A stretch of 64,000 nt of DNA from Edolisoma coerulescens (GCA_013397115.1 VWZW01006255.1:2647270-2711269); one strand, 5' to 3'. Shown: positions 27,061-40,654, counted from the stretch's first letter. Notes: generated by a model not told the origin, from the letters alone. Numbers and translations are program-made.

Positions 27061-28831
27061 GATGCTGCTGGCAACCTTCACAACAGCCCTGTCATCCCTA
27101 AGTTCTAATCATCCGATTTCTCAGATGTAAGCAAAGTGGGTATGGTTCACCTTAAGGGAGGAACGGGTTATGGGGACCCAGTGTGATCTTAATTTCAGAT
27201 CTTCCTGCTGAAATCAATCTGTGCATTAGCCCAGCTTCAGGTTTATCATTATGTGTAAAAACTTAATCCCGAGCAGTTAGTTCCAGCACGCAGTATTCTT
27301 GCGTTAAGAAAGGGGCCTGCCATGCACAGTGGCCACTGCCCCGTAAACGTTTCCCTTTCTGTGGTGCTTTTTCCCATCTTGCATCAGTGGCTTGAATTCA
27401 AATACCTAAAGAAGCTTTTGTAGCAATGTGAAGAGTGGAACAGTGCAGCCAATTTCTCTAATGCACTGCCAATTGGTTTTTCAGAGAGAATACATCCTTC
27501 TGACTAGGAACCTGGTTTGCATTTTTATATTTTACAGGGAGATTTTTGAAGGAAGGGGACCTGTTTGACTTCAGCAATTTAAAAACTCAGAAGGCAAATA
27601 TCAAATAATTTCACTGATCTTTGAAATGAACTTTGAACTCAAAGGGGATAACATCAAAAATATGCTGTCTGCCTTTCACCCTAAAGCACCACCTCCCTTT
27701 GCATCTGGGAATCAGATGCATAAATGGAGCCTCATCTTCACCATATTTTGGGGAACATAGCTTAAAAAGTTTACCAGGACAGGCATCCCAGCCACAGGTC
27801 ACTGTGCATGTGCCTCCTTTGCCAGTGCTGCCAAGCAACCCAGCCACGGGGAAAGCTGTGCCTGCCCTCAGCTGAACTCAGGCATGCTTCAGTACAGGGA
27901 GGTGAAGCTGTGAGAGCCTTTGGAATCATCTTTTCTGCTGAACCAGAAGATGAGATCAAGGTCAGTACTCCAAGGAGTAGGAGGACAGGGGACTTAGGCA
28001 TTGCTGTTACATGGCTGAGATGCTAGTAAGAGCAGTTAAAGGAGAACATTTCTGAGAGTGGGTTTATTCACTGATGTTTTCTTGCTGGCTGAACCATTAT
28101 TACAGAGGACATGCCATACAGTGCATTGCTGCTCTGTTTCCTGGCCTTCAGAGGAGAGAGTGGTGGTTTTGGTTTTGTGGGACTTTTTTAATTTCGTCCT
28201 ATCCCCATCCAAGTCAAAGTATTAATGAGGAAATTGAAAACTTGAATTCACCTAGTCTTACTCAACAAAGCAACAAATTGTGTTTGCTGGAAGCAATTAT
28301 GTGCAAATCAGCAACTGTTAGATAACTGAGGGGTCTCATTTACTCCAACAAAAATCTGTTGCTTTGCCCCTGTTGTATGACAAGCTGCAGATGGGCTGGG
28401 GAATGTGTGTTCAGATGGATAGAATTATGGTGGGTTTACATTCAGAGCAGCAGAGAGCTGAGGCTGAACACTGCAAATAAAAGCTGACCCATCTGGTGGG
28501 AGCAGATTGCATCAGAGGCTGCTTCTTATTTCTCTTGCAAAAACTCTACACATAAGACAACAGTCACACTTTGAGAGGAACAAGCTTTGTGCTACCAGTC
28601 CAGGGAGTGGACAGACCCGACCCAGAAACCAAGGCCTAAAGGATCTCTACCTCAAGTTTGAAAAGGTTGGGAATCACAGTTTGAGTCTTCTATTGCAAGT
28701 CTGGTTTTGACTATTTCCTTCATCTCTGTACCCTTGTTTCTGCCACAAGCCCATGCACATAGTCACCAGTGCAAGTCTCCTGATCTCCTCTAGGTACTTT
28801 GGTTTTCCAGTGCCAAAGGGGAATATAAAAT
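27061..28831. other. Non-coding, nothing recognised
   Basis: Mixed-composition sequence without an identified repeat, exon or RNA gene. Several non-overlapping short frames exist on both strands, none resembling known proteins. Confidence 0.5.
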
Positions 28832-28880
28832 ATATTTAATATATACTTAATTTATTTTCAATATAATATATATTAAATAT
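28832..28880. repeat. AT-rich inverted repeat
   Basis: ATATTTAATATATA at 28832-28845 and its exact complement TATATATTAAATAT at 28867-28880 form a 14-bp stem around a 21-base loop. Such AT dyads arise easily in AT-rich DNA and may promote local melting or cruciform formation. No family is assigned. Confidence 0.6.
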
Positions 28881-29224
28881 CTCACAACTAGCTTTTCAGG
28901 CTGTTTCTTAGATCTGAAGCCATAGATGCCTACAGCCTGGAAAGCACCACATGGCTCCTGCTGGGGAGCGTGGCAGTGACCCGAATCTCTGCCACACAGC
29001 CAGCACTCAGCACGAGGCACAAAAAAAATGATAACCTCAGTCTCACTGAACATGCAGGTCTCAGACCATCACGCCATCACCAGCTACTGCCAGGACCAAG
29101 GGATCAGAGTTTCAGCTTTTCCACTTGTAGAAGAGCCAGGTGCTGGCATGGTCTGTCTCTTCCTCAGAATGGGCCAATGGCACATGGGCTCCATTGAAAG
29201 ACAATATTTCATGACATAAAGCCT

Positions 29225-29400
29225 AAATTTTTCTTCCCTTAATTTCAATCTGTTGCTCCCAGCATGTTGCTCATCATTATGGAAATGAAGCCTCCTTCTT
29301 CTTGGCATTTACACCCTTCAGAAACTTGAAGATTTTAATGTTCTCACAGAAAATGAGTTTACTTTTTCTGCTTTTTTAAATGACCCAAGCCAAGTTCACT
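29225..29400 (-). mobile_element. Old CR1 LINE fragment (reverse orientation)
   Basis: The stretch around ACACCCTTCAGAAACTTGAAG (about 29309-29329), followed by a decayed TTTTTCTGCTTTTTTAAATG and CAAGCCAAGTTCACT, has the layout of the reverse strand of CR1 near the end of its second open frame. The intact version reads roughly 'cacccttcag-tatttgaagact...cttctcttctcc...aacaag-ccca'. It is strongly diverged, so it would be an old copy. Boundaries and subfamily are uncertain. Confidence 0.5.
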
Positions 29401-32325
29401 TCAGCTGGGAAAGACTGGAGCATGAGCCAAGGAAAGCCTTCCTCTTCACTTCCACTTTTTAAAGCAAAAATTTAAGCAGAGAAGTGGTATTTACAGCCCT
29501 TACACCTTTACAGGCTTGGATAAAGCAATGGACATAAATTTCATTTATAACAACCTAATTTTTCTTGCTGAAGCAGCTGACTTTCCACACAAATACATCT
29601 CTTACATTTTCTCAGGAAGATGGACAGGCACCTTCTCTGTCAGAAGTTACTAAGAGCTCATTATTAGTGTTGAGCTAAATGGCAGCCAGCAGTGTCCCCT
29701 GGCCTCCCAGTGCTATAGGACTGAGTCAGGAAAAACATTACCACTCACTGAATCAACAGAATCATTTTAGAGCCATTTTTTGGAAGGTTTTTTGTCTGGG
29801 GAAGTCTAGCAGTGCTTCGCTTTAGCTGTCAACAAAGAATCCAGAGTTGAAAGCACTATGAACCATAAATAAAACAGAGAATAGCACTACCATGTGAGTT
29901 TTCACTTGCTTTGCAACTGCTTCCTTTTCCTGCCCCAGCAGAGATGTGCACAACCTGACTGAACATATTCGTTTGTTCAGCAAGGCTTTTTCCACCTCCC
30001 CAGACAAAGGGCTGATTATTTCCTCTCATGTTTATGACTACTCCTATAGGCAGGTAGGCTGCCATCTCTCTCTCTCATCACTACCTTTCCCTTTCACAAA
30101 AAGGAAGATCCCTCCCTGTGGCACTGAGGGGAACACAGAGCCCTTTGCGCTGCCTGCAGTACCTGCCTGGCAAAAAAAGGCCAGGGCTTTTACTGCTCTG
30201 AATACCCCCTCCTGAGACCCACTATATTGTCAATTCTTTTCACTAGCCTCAAAAAATCCCCTTTGTGAAGGCCTAAAAGACAAAACCATCCTTGGTGTAA
30301 CACTACTGCCCTCAGTAGAGTGTAGTCGAGTTGAATTTTGACCAAACTTCACTTTGATTTGCTTTAAAAGCTGCTTTGCCCATGTGTATAATTATTACAG
30401 GCAGATGCCTTCTTTCCCAATATCAAACCTCGTCTCTCTACCTAGTATTTCATCTTAACACAGCCATCTGAGTTATAGACATGTCTACATGAAGCAGATC
30501 AATAGATGCTCTCCCATCCCTGCCAGTAATAATTCTTTATCAGATATGTCTTAGCCACTTGCCTTTTTATGGTTTTTGTGTAGGAGGTAAGGGGGCTGGC
30601 AAGTATTTTCGTTAGTTTGGTGTCTTTGTTTACGATAGATGGAAAGCTTGCCAACAACACACCAAATGCTCTCTAATTAAAGTCAGTTCAGTGGCTGTGA
30701 TTAGATGAATTGTGACCGACTTCTAAACCCTTTGCTTCTTAGCCATAAATCCCTCCTGCTCCCCAATCACCTGCAGTGATGTCTAATGCCAGGTTCCCCT
30801 AGTTACACTGGAAAAGGGGGAAGTGCTTGGGGATTAGACAGAGTCTGCTGCCTCCAGCTTATTTTCAGGCTTTCAGGCCCATGAAAAAAATTAAATATGA
30901 TGAAAGAAGCCATATTAAGTATATTGCTCCTGTCCTTTTCATTCCTGGCTGTGTTGAGTGCTGTACACAACTCATTTTATTTTCAGTTGATATTAACTGC
31001 CATTTCCTGACATGTTCTCCTTCATTCATTTCCTGATTCATTTGTCATTATCATTCACACATGCAGACTTCCACTGCAATAGCCAGCATCCCTATTAAAA
31101 AAAAAAAAAACAAAACGAATTTAGGCATGCATTCTCTTTTTTACCACAACCATGTCAGCATATCCGTGGATTTTTCTTCTTACTTACATCAGCAAAAAAC
31201 AACCAAAAGGTTTCCTCCTGACCAGTGCTGGGCATCCCCAGCTCTAAGGCATGAAAGTCAATAGCTCTCAAACACAGATTCTTGTTAGAGATAAAATTAG
31301 GTAGGCATGACAAACAGATTAAGCCTTCCCCACATCTTCAAGTGCAGTTTGCAAGATGAAGTAACTGCAGTACTAATACGCTTATCTTTTATTACAAACA
31401 CAAAGCCCAGTTCCGTTATGAAGTAAAGGAATAATCATGCATCTTAATCTTTTTTCCGGCTCTAGGGGAATTGCCACATCATCCCCACATTTCCTCTGTA
31501 AATGGCTCCATGGCACAGCCAGCTCATTATACACAACTGTTTTTCCTGAAGCTGGGTGGCTTGAAAAAGAAAGGCTACAAAAATTAAGAAACTTCTCATG
31601 GAACTTACACAGCATGTTTTTTATAGCACAGTTTTCTCAGGGAATTCCCATTCCTATTATCCACCTCTCTGCTCTACTACCAGCACCTACAAAGGTAAAG
31701 CAATTGCAGTCTTTCAGCAAGGCAGAGATAACAGCAAATAGTTTGCCTCCAAAATATGTCAACAGTTCTCAGTCTCAGCCAGAGAGATTCTCGGAAGCTA
31801 AGAACTCATTGAGCACTCGATATAATTAACTCTTTGCACATTCTAAATAGGGCTTTTTAACAGAAAATGTTCCTTAAGAAAGCACAAGGAGCAACCTCTT
31901 ACCTAGTAAGGATGCACAGAATGAGTTGGGCTACTGACAGCCTTAAGTGTCTGATCATCACTAATGACAAAAGGCTTATTAGATTCCTGTTTTAATTAGA
32001 TTTATCTGTTTTCATTATGAAAATAGGGTTAAGGTTAATTTGTTCCTTACAGTGCTCTTTAAAGTTAAAATGGTCTTAGATACCAGACTGCAGAGGCTGG
32101 TTTGTCTTTCTGCACCTGGTCTATGACAGATTATTCTGATCACAAACTCCTATTCATAAAGAAAAAGGAAAGACATCTCTGCAGTCTATATCTCATTTTT
32201 GTCCCCAGTACCAAGAATAGTGTTTCCTATAGGAATCTATAGCCAATATGATATATTCTGGCAATAACCCACCATAAACCCAGCTAATATCTGTCACAAT
32301 GTATTTCATCCTGGAGTGCTCTGAA
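29401..32325. other. Non-coding; possible homeodomain-type motif clusters
   Basis: No gene or repeat family is recognised. An A run lies near 31096-31109. Segments around 30640-30790 and 31820-32060 contain several TAATTA or TTAATTAG-type cores in otherwise complex sequence, the composition often seen in conserved non-coding enhancers. Conservation cannot be judged from one sequence. Confidence 0.4.
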
Positions 32326-32500
32326 GGCCGGCACGCACAGCAGCAGCTTTGCGGGCTGCCTGCCGCGGACAGGCCGGCCGCCCCGCGGCTCCTCGGGCGG
32401 GAGCGGGGCCGTCTCTGCCCGGCCCCGCGGCGCTGGGGGGCAGCGCGGGAGGGAGGCCGGCCCCGCCGCACCCGCGCCCGCCAGCTGCCTTGCGAGGGAA
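32326..32500. promoter_or_regulatory. Compact CpG island, possible promoter
   Basis: About 175 bases of very high GC content with roughly 26 CpG dinucleotides counted by eye, sharply bounded by AT-rich DNA. It contains several GGCGGG/CCGCCC-like Sp1-type cores and repeated CCGCGG. Open frames run across it on both strands (for example 32349-32705 plus and 32193-32471 minus), but they are explained by the lack of AT-rich stops. No TATA box or clear splice donor identifies a direction. Likely readings are an alternative promoter or first exon, or an orphan CpG island inside an intron. Confidence 0.5.
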
Positions 32501-33210
32501 TTTTGTCACGGCAGGAGTGTCAAACACAGCTGCTGGCACCGAGCTGCTGTTGCTGCGCTTCCAACCCAAGAGCCAAACCACTGCCCATCCACGTGATGTA
32601 AAAATCCACACCAGTTTTGGCAACCCTCAAATTACTGCAGGACCTCTCTCTCCCCTATGGAGAAAGATGCTGCATTATGAGGGAGATTATGTCGAATCAA
32701 TCTAACATCACAATAGAGCACCTTTGCCTGTGAGAACACTGCACGGACAGTTTGTTGGGTGTTAGTTTGTGGTGTGCTTTGATTTTTTAAAATAAATTTT
32801 AAATTGTCTCTTCAGACAACAGTCAAATCACACTTTTTTGCAATTTAAAAGCTGTAATGTTAGACAAGAGCCTTATAAAGGATTAAAAATAAATAATAAT
32901 AAAGGATAACCATGCATACACCCCAAATGTTGAATTACATTTTTTGATAACAGCATGTAATATGGATTTGCTGCTCTCTTAGTGAAGAGAAAGGGAGGGA
33001 GGGTGTGGATAAGAGCAGAAGGATCCTATTCTATCTCCAACATCTGCTGGAGCAAACTATTGGATCCAGCTGGGCATTTGATCAAGCTGAAATCTGTAGA
33101 CAGATTGATAATCTGATTATTAATCTTCCTTGAAAATGCAGCAAGTAATCATTTGGGGGAGGGGAGAAGAGCAGAAGGAAGAAGTAAAACAAACACTGCA
33201 ACCATTTTAG
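32501..33210. other. Non-coding, nothing recognised
   Basis: Composition returns to AT-rich within about 100 bases of the CpG island. A CACGTG E-box lies near 32590. No gene or repeat is recognised. Confidence 0.5.
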
Positions 33211-33327
33211 TTCTTCACCCATGGTTTTCATCCCTTTAACTGCAAATTGTACCAAATGCCAAATCAATTGTTCCATGACCTTGCACTAAGTGAAAGGGCA
33301 AAACAAGAATCTCTTAAAATGATAAAG
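33211..33327 (+). other. Weak candidate internal exon
   Basis: A 117-base segment (39 codons, all open in one frame) lies between ACCATTTTAG and a good donor-like AAAG/GTAAGC at 33328. The peptide ends with the hydrophilic string LSERAKQESLKMIK but matches no family I know. The acceptor side is weak, with few pyrimidines. It may be coincidental. Confidence 0.15.
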
Positions 33328-36300
33328 GTAAGCTATCACAGCTTGCGAAAATAGTAATCAATAAACCACTTCCCATTTAACAACCCTCCCTCTAACCAGA
33401 TCGGGATTGAATGCACTCTGCCTACGCTATCCATTTGGGAAAAAAAAAAAAAAGAACAAAAAAACCACACCACACAAAACAGACACCACATTTTGGCCCT
33501 TTGCATGAGGTCTCCGATCGAGCCTGGAAACCTCTCCTTAGGCTGCTCCATTTTGCTTCCTTAGCTGCTGACCTCCAGCTGCCCTGGTGCTTCAGGCAGG
33601 TCTCTGACAGTGCCTTCATCACGGCAGTGTTGCATGCTGAAGTTGTTCAGCCAGGCTGTTATTTGAATCAGCTCAGAATTTCTAAAATAACATTTTCTGT
33701 TACAACTGTAAGCTTGGCCTTATGCATCACTGCACCCAATGCTTTGCTCCTCTTCCCTGAGCAGCTGCCATTCCCTCTGGAGTGCTGGCAAGCTGCTTTC
33801 CTTAGACAAAACATCAAATCCCCTGCTGCACTTGGTAAGTGCCTCTCATCATTAGGAATGGGAAGAGGGACTTAATTCCCAACCAGTTTCCCTCAGTTGC
33901 TGCTCTCCTGGAGCAAACCACAGCAGTTCATGCTCCCTGGGTGTTGGCCAGCTAGGCAAAAAGCCCGAAGACACAAGCAGAGCAGCACAAACAATTCCCT
34001 GCCTCGAATTATCCTCGCTTTAATTCAGTATTCTGTTTATTATCCAGAATATTAAACTCATGTCCTGCTTCCCTGCAGTCAAGAGAAACTTAGACTGTGA
34101 AGGTGGATCAATTTTTGGGAGTAAGCCAAACCAGGAGTGCCAGGTCACTTGTTCTCCTGCTCTAGTTTGTTGACACGTATGTACACCCTTGGAGAAGACC
34201 AGGCTTGGCAATAGCACTTTGCAGCTTGTAACTTATAGGTGCAGAAGTGCTCTGAATAACAGCTCTGTTTGCAGCATCAGTCAGGCTGCTCCTCCAGCTC
34301 TGGGCCTTCCAAACACCACGTGCAGCTTCAGGAAGCCCCACAGACCTCATCCACAAGGTCTAGTTTGTCCAAGGCCTGAGCTTGTCTTGTAACATGAAAT
34401 AGCAGAATACACAAGTCAGTGCAATGTCCCCTCACAAACACAGAGAACACCATTTGCCTCCCATCAAATGGAAAGTCACAATAGAGCATTTTCTCTCCAT
34501 CCGTTTCCAAACTCGAAGAAATGGAGTTCCAAGGGAACAAAAACATTCACAGCCCCACATCAAATTCAGCACACATTTGAAAAAGTGTAGATGGGGATTC
34601 TTGAAGATGTTTAAATTCCTATTTTTTTACATTTTCAGATGAAATTCCCTTGAAAAATGCCAAGATATTTTCAAAATGAGTGTTCAACTAGATTAAAATA
34701 ATATTTCTAAGAATCTTTCCAGAGAAGGGGGTTATGGCAGTGAAATAATCCAAAACCCTATTTTGCTTCAAGGGGAAAAAAAAAAAGTATCATTTGCCAC
34801 CAAAATTAGTATTTACTTCTTTCCCATTTTGTTTAAAAGTACATACACAAAGTTTGGGTATAAAAACTGAATTGAAAGGCATACTGTTTAGATTAAACAA
34901 ACTCCAGCTTTTGAGCAGCTCTTTCCAGCATCAGTCTATAAGCTACTCCGCTCTCTTTGAATCCTATAAACTCTCCACAGCCACAGAACTCCTAAGAAGG
35001 CAAATATGTTTTTGCAAAACCTGAGCCCGAAAGAGCAACAGATTAAAACTCTTCAAGCTTGAGTGATGCCATAAATGTACAGATTCATCCGAAAAAATTG
35101 GATTCGCTGCTGGAACAGTGGGGCAGCTTGGGAGGCTACATAAAAATCTCACCACTTCCTGTGGACAAGCATTACCTCTCCCATCTCTATTCCACATAAC
35201 CCTGTTTGAAAAAGGTGTGATCGTTCCTCTGTTTCCAAATGTATACAGCAGTCAACTGTATTTCTTCCAGACTGTTTGATGAGGCCACTGGAGCATTTAA
35301 AAATGCAGTTCCATTCCCAAGAAAATATTGTATATTTGAGTTTGGGTAATGTCTCAGCAAACACAAAGGGAAGCACATGTGTTTCCAGGGGAAGAAGCCT
35401 TACATCTACACAGCTGGATGCCTATGGCACATCACTTATAACAGTCAGCCATGCTGCTCCTAGAGCTGCTTTTTGCATACACTACAGGGTTAGATATATA
35501 GGACTTTTTTGTTTTTTCAACTGTTTTGACAGTCATTCTGAAGCAGTATCTAAGTCTAAAGGGCTGTTTTGCAAGTCAGCCCATTTGAAATCAGATCCAA
35601 GATCAAAAAAGCCAGGTCCTTGAAGGTACTTTTTTCCAGCTGACACACAAATACACCTTCTTTCCTCAGTCACCAATTAGAGCCATGTTGAACTTTAAGC
35701 CTGGCTCTGCCTTATGCTCATAGAAACTTCAAAAAGGCAGGTAAAGGCACAAAATTATTCTCTCTGAACATTTGGCTAAATTGCTATTCCTCCCCCCCAC
35801 CTCTGTGGTTGCTGGGAGTGCACTTAGTTCTTTTTTTTTACAGATTATCATATTTTTTGTGGCACTCCACATGTCACTACTTTCACATACTTGAGCACTT
35901 CACTGAAAATAAATAGAAATTGCAGTCATACCCTCAAAGAGTTAAAGAAGGCCATAATGAAGGAATCCTTTTTAAAAATGTTAGATTCGGTGACAGTTTG
36001 GGCATACACTGTGCTCTCCAACTTTCACATGTTACCTGAGGTGACTGCAGTTCACCAAATGTTAACCACACACACACTACATTGGTATTGCAGGACATGC
36101 AGAAGGGCAAGTCACAGACAGCTTTCTCAACTATTTTTGCAGTGCACCAGCATGTACCCATCTTTAAGATGAGGCAAGCTGACGTCAAAACTGTAAGGTA
36201 CCCTTCTAAGCAGTTGGAAAACGTTATTGGTTTGAGGCAAATAAGGCACAGCTTTTCACTGAAAATCAGCTTATTGCCATTGGAAGACTTTGCACAGCAA

Positions 36301-39300
36301 GGATAATGCTGCATACAGTCTTTGTGTTTCTCTGTTTCAGGGTGAATAAATATGTACATACATAATTCAAGTTATATATACAGTTTATCTGCAATGCAGT
36401 CAAGAACTGTATCTGCAGTACATAAGAAAACTCTAAAACTAGCTTTGGGCTAGACAGCTCTTACCCATATCAGTAAGACTGCAGATCCCATTCAGGATCC
36501 CAAGTTTGTTCTCAATAGCTCAGACTGTGCTCCAAAAGCATGGCTGCCTTCAGAGGGGAGCTTTACTACAGCTGTTGTCCTTGAGTCTTCACAAGGATCA
36601 CTTCTACCCCGGACTGAAGTTAAGGTATGCTCCTACTAATCCCTCAAAGTCTGCATCTTCCTTTTCCTCAGAGAAGCTGACCCTGGACACGTTATCACAA
36701 CTCCCCACATGACGCTAATGCCACAGTTGATCACTTGGACTGAAGAAACAGGGAACAGTTTAATAACTGTGCCTGAAAAATACTGGAAGACTTCTACATT
36801 CGTGCTCCTTATGAACATATGGTCTTGCAAGATGATGTACGTTCCTGTAGAACTGCTCAAAAAGCTCCCATACGTGCTGGTATTAGGGATAAAGCTGTTG
36901 AAGAACCTTCCCTGAAAGCACACTGCCTCACATGACTGGCTACTCACTGGGGAGAAGGTCTTGACTATTACGCATAATTGAAAGCCAGGCTTTGAAATTA
37001 AAAAGCATAGAAAACAGGAGAATTGACTTGTGTCTAACTACTTTTTCCTGAAACAACCTTAAGCAATTTCTGTCTCTGTGAATTTATCACAAAATACATT
37101 TACAAGCAGACAGAAGAATTAACATACAGAACTCTTGTGAGATACATTTTATTCAAGGGGATCAGTGTAATAGATGGAATATAAATTTTTTGTTATTATA
37201 TACAGGAGGGAGACCCATCTGCAGGATGGACAAGATATTTGGTGTACGGTCAACAGCCTTTTCATCAGACCATATTTCCAGGATCCTACACATTGCCTTA
37301 CTGTCTGAGCCAGTAGCATCACCCCACAGACCAGAGATAACCAACTACTGACCAGAGATGACACTGCTCCTGTTTCCCAGGTCCTGACACCAGGACTAAG
37401 ATTTCAAGTCTAATTGCTTAAACATGATCCCTAAAGTGTTCCAGCTTTTCAGAGGATGCACCAATTTACATTCAACCTCCTCAGACATCATACAGCAAGC
37501 TTCATATAGAAAAGGTTATGATTTATAGAATGCCATCAAAGCAATATACACCTCGTATAATTCTTTAGCAGAAAATCTCTCATTTCAATATTAGTTTCTA
37601 CCAGTGACAGGAGTGTCATACTCTCGGTCACTCACTCTGTTCACCCCTTCTCTTAATTCCATTATTGCATTATTTTGACCTCCTAAGTCTTTCTGATAAT
37701 TCTCCCATCGAGATCAAAAACTTGAAACAGTCAAGCACACTTTGACACCGCCTTTGCGCTGGGCTGAAGAAAGATTTATCTGCAAAAGCAAACCCAAAAC
37801 TGCTTTCAGGGAAGTGTTTTATAGAGTAGCTTCATCATCATCTTTTGTTGTGTTCGAACAGCTTTTTCAGTAAAATTTTGTTTCTTAAGTGTCTTAAAAA
37901 AACTCTCAGTAAATCACATCAAATTAAAATTGTAGCTAAATTAATAGAAGGCTTGAATTCACAGAAAGAAAAGATGAGAATTGTGCATGTGACAACTGTG
38001 CTAAGACCTGGACAGTAACAGAGGTCTTGTCCATCAACCACTAATTAAAAATTCTAGAGAATACAACCAACAACCAAGTACTTAGAACTCAACATGTTCA
38101 GTTCCACCCAATTTGATTGTGTCTTCTATGTGTTGCAAAATCCACTTCTCTATTTAAAAAACATATTTCACAAATAATCAAATTCCAGAGATCCACGAAC
38201 ACAGACAAGGACCAGTTATGAGAAGTTCAAAAACAAATGCAGGAGTTTCTCCTCAGGTTTACTGCTATATCCATTTCATTATCCTCAGTAATTAACACCA
38301 AAAGCTGGAACTTGTAATCATGAAAGAAAATGAGACTTCTCACTTTTGCTGACAAAACCAATAGCAACCTTACTGAATTACTCTGGCCTGAGATGGTGGT
38401 CAGACTTCCCGTGAGTAAAGGGATGCAGCTTACATCAGCACACAATGCCCAGTGATGAAAAGCAGTATGTGGAGAATAAGTTATCAGAAATTAGGGCCAA
38501 ACATATCTTGAGGTGATTTCAAGACAAGAAGCAATTTTAATTTGAATTAGAATTATTTTAATATCACTGAATACAAAATCATCCTTAGAAGATAAAAGGG
38601 CTTTGTTCAGGGCAGCATTAATGCAGAGTGTCTCTCTTCCTTCAAGGAAAGAGAAAACCTATATAGTTTTTTTATAAATTATGTTGTCTGCTTCAGTTCT
38701 TGTGGATTTTCACAGCATACATTAGTTTTGATGGTTTTTGGGCTTGTTGTCATTTCCCCCTTAACCATTTTCTCCTCCTTCGTGTATAATTAAGCATTTC
38801 CCCCAGACTATGTTGGAAATTAGATTTGCACTTGAGCCGTTCTTAGCTATAAAACAGGAATGAATCTGGGATTGTACAAACAGCTTATTTACATTTTGCC
38901 ATCTTCAGAAGAGACACAGCCTGGAGGAGGCCACTGCATTGCTCATAATGCTTTTCTCAGAGCTCATCTAAAGGGCTCAGAAAGCTGCAGCCTCCACAAA
39001 AGAATTCACAGGGATGCTGTGGTGTGGGTGGAGAAAGGAAGAAAGTAAATAAGAACTGAAAAACTTATGATAATAAACCAACAAGTGGTTGGTGTGACAG
39101 AGCACGGGCTTGTGAACCACTGGTTTTACAGTAGAACTATAATAAGTATATCCAATTTTGACATAACACAGTAAAAACCAGAGGGGACAAAAAGGCAAAT
39201 TCTGAGAAACAAAGTCATTTTTCCATGGTATATTTGATGTCTGACAAGCAAACAATCCCAAGACAGCCTCTACAAAACAGTCAATTCCTCCTGCTGCATC

Positions 39301-39499
39301 TCTACTATAAGAAAAACATTTATGTGGCCTCTTCGTCCCATAGTCCCAAAAGTTATCTGTTAGCAGGTCAAATTATTCTTTCAGGGAAAGGACAAGAAAC
39401 AAAGCCACTTCCTCTGTTATGCATTACTAATTAGCTCCATCTTGGGGGGTGGGGGTTAGCATAGTTTGGCAATGCAGAAACCGTTCTGACAAAATATTC
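33328..39499. other. Non-coding, nothing recognised
   Basis: Long stretch with an A run at about 33441-33454, a short CA repeat near 36067-36078, and many short open frames. The interval 35890-36950 holds overlapping frames up to 141 codons on both strands, but none has recognisable domains or splice context. No CR1 or LTR was seen. Confidence 0.5.
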
Positions 39500-39830
39500 A
39501 TTGAGGCAAGATGTGCAAATGCTGCTGCCAGCCCGCAGACAATGGCTCCATTGTTCTGCAGAGCGTTGATTTGGGAGCAATCTCAGAGGATCCAGCTAGG
39601 AATAAAAGGTAACATTTTTGCAAATTCAGCTCACTTTCTCTGCTTTAAGGGTGCCTTTTCTTTTTAGGAAAAGATGTTGAGCTGTGCTTAGTGCCCAGGC
39701 TCTGCTACTGTAGGCAATTTCTGCCGTGCCAATTTACTGTGTGCTAATTTCAATCTAACGACCTAATTCAATTAGATAAAGCAAAGAAACATGCCCTTGA
39801 TCGTGTTTAAAAAGATTTAAATGAAGAATG
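39500..39830. promoter_or_regulatory. Candidate enhancer with SOX-type inverted motif
   Basis: ACAATGGCTCCATTGT at 39539-39554 is a pair of inverted SOX-type cores (ACAATGG and its complement CCATTGT) two bases apart. A POU/octamer-like GTGCAAAT sits at 39513-39520, about 20 bases upstream. Further on, CTAATTTCAATC and CTAATTCAATTAG (about 39743-39775) give homeodomain-type TAAT cores. SOX plus POU plus homeodomain motifs are typical of neural developmental enhancers. The motifs are read directly; enhancer activity and conservation are inferred and untested. Confidence 0.35.
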
Positions 39831-40654
39831 AAGGTGAGAACCATGTGATGCTGAGTTATGGTATTAAGTACTTAGACATGCCTTGTGGAAGCCTCTACCC
39901 CCTTCCCCCCACACTGCCTTAATCCCAGTGCTTTCAACAGTGACGAGGCCAGGTCTGCTTTGAGGCAGAGAAGAGCTTCTGTCCCACTGCAGGGAGGTAG
40001 ATGGGACTGAAACAGATCCCACAGTGAAGCATGACACCAAGAGTCTGCTCACAACCCAGAAGGATGGGAATATTTCACATCCATATTCTTTGTTCTAACA
40101 AACTTGGAAGAATTATGCCCTTTGGTATCATAAAGAAATAGTATTTGGAACTCTTGCCTTTCAAGCCCCAACTGGCAGAGGAAAGCCCACATTATTTCTT
40201 TAGTTGCCTCCCATCAATAATTTATTGGCATAGTAAATCACACTATCCTTATCTGAACATCTTTATTCTACTGAAGGGGAATACCGTAGTCCTATGGTCT
40301 CAAAAATAATAAGTTAGACTTAAAAATTCATCCATAATAATGCAAGTTCATCTGTTCAACCCAGCAGCACAATATCTGCTTTTATGCAGGACCTTAAAGT
40401 GATCTGGAATGAGCCACAAAGCAAACAATCGAACCTCAACAAGGCCATGAGCAGCATTCACTGGAGAGAAGGGAGGAAGAGAGAGGATATCAATGCACTG
40501 CAAACTACAACAGCGTACATGCAGTGTGTGCTTGTTCACAAGACTTTATGGTCTATCAACAAATCCCCTTCCAGCAATACTGCAGCCCTCAGCCTCTTCC
40601 CTTTGCTTCCAGTTTCATTGCCCTTACCCATCTTTTCTCCACCTGTTCTTCCAG
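39831..40654. other. Non-coding, nothing recognised
   Basis: AT-rich to mixed sequence without an identified repeat or exon. The last 60 bases are strongly pyrimidine-rich and lead into the acceptor-like site at 40653. Confidence 0.5.

Noticed and set aside
33411..33875. 154-codon plus-strand frame
   Set aside because: It reads through an A-run microsatellite giving a lysine-rich string, and has no recognisable domain.
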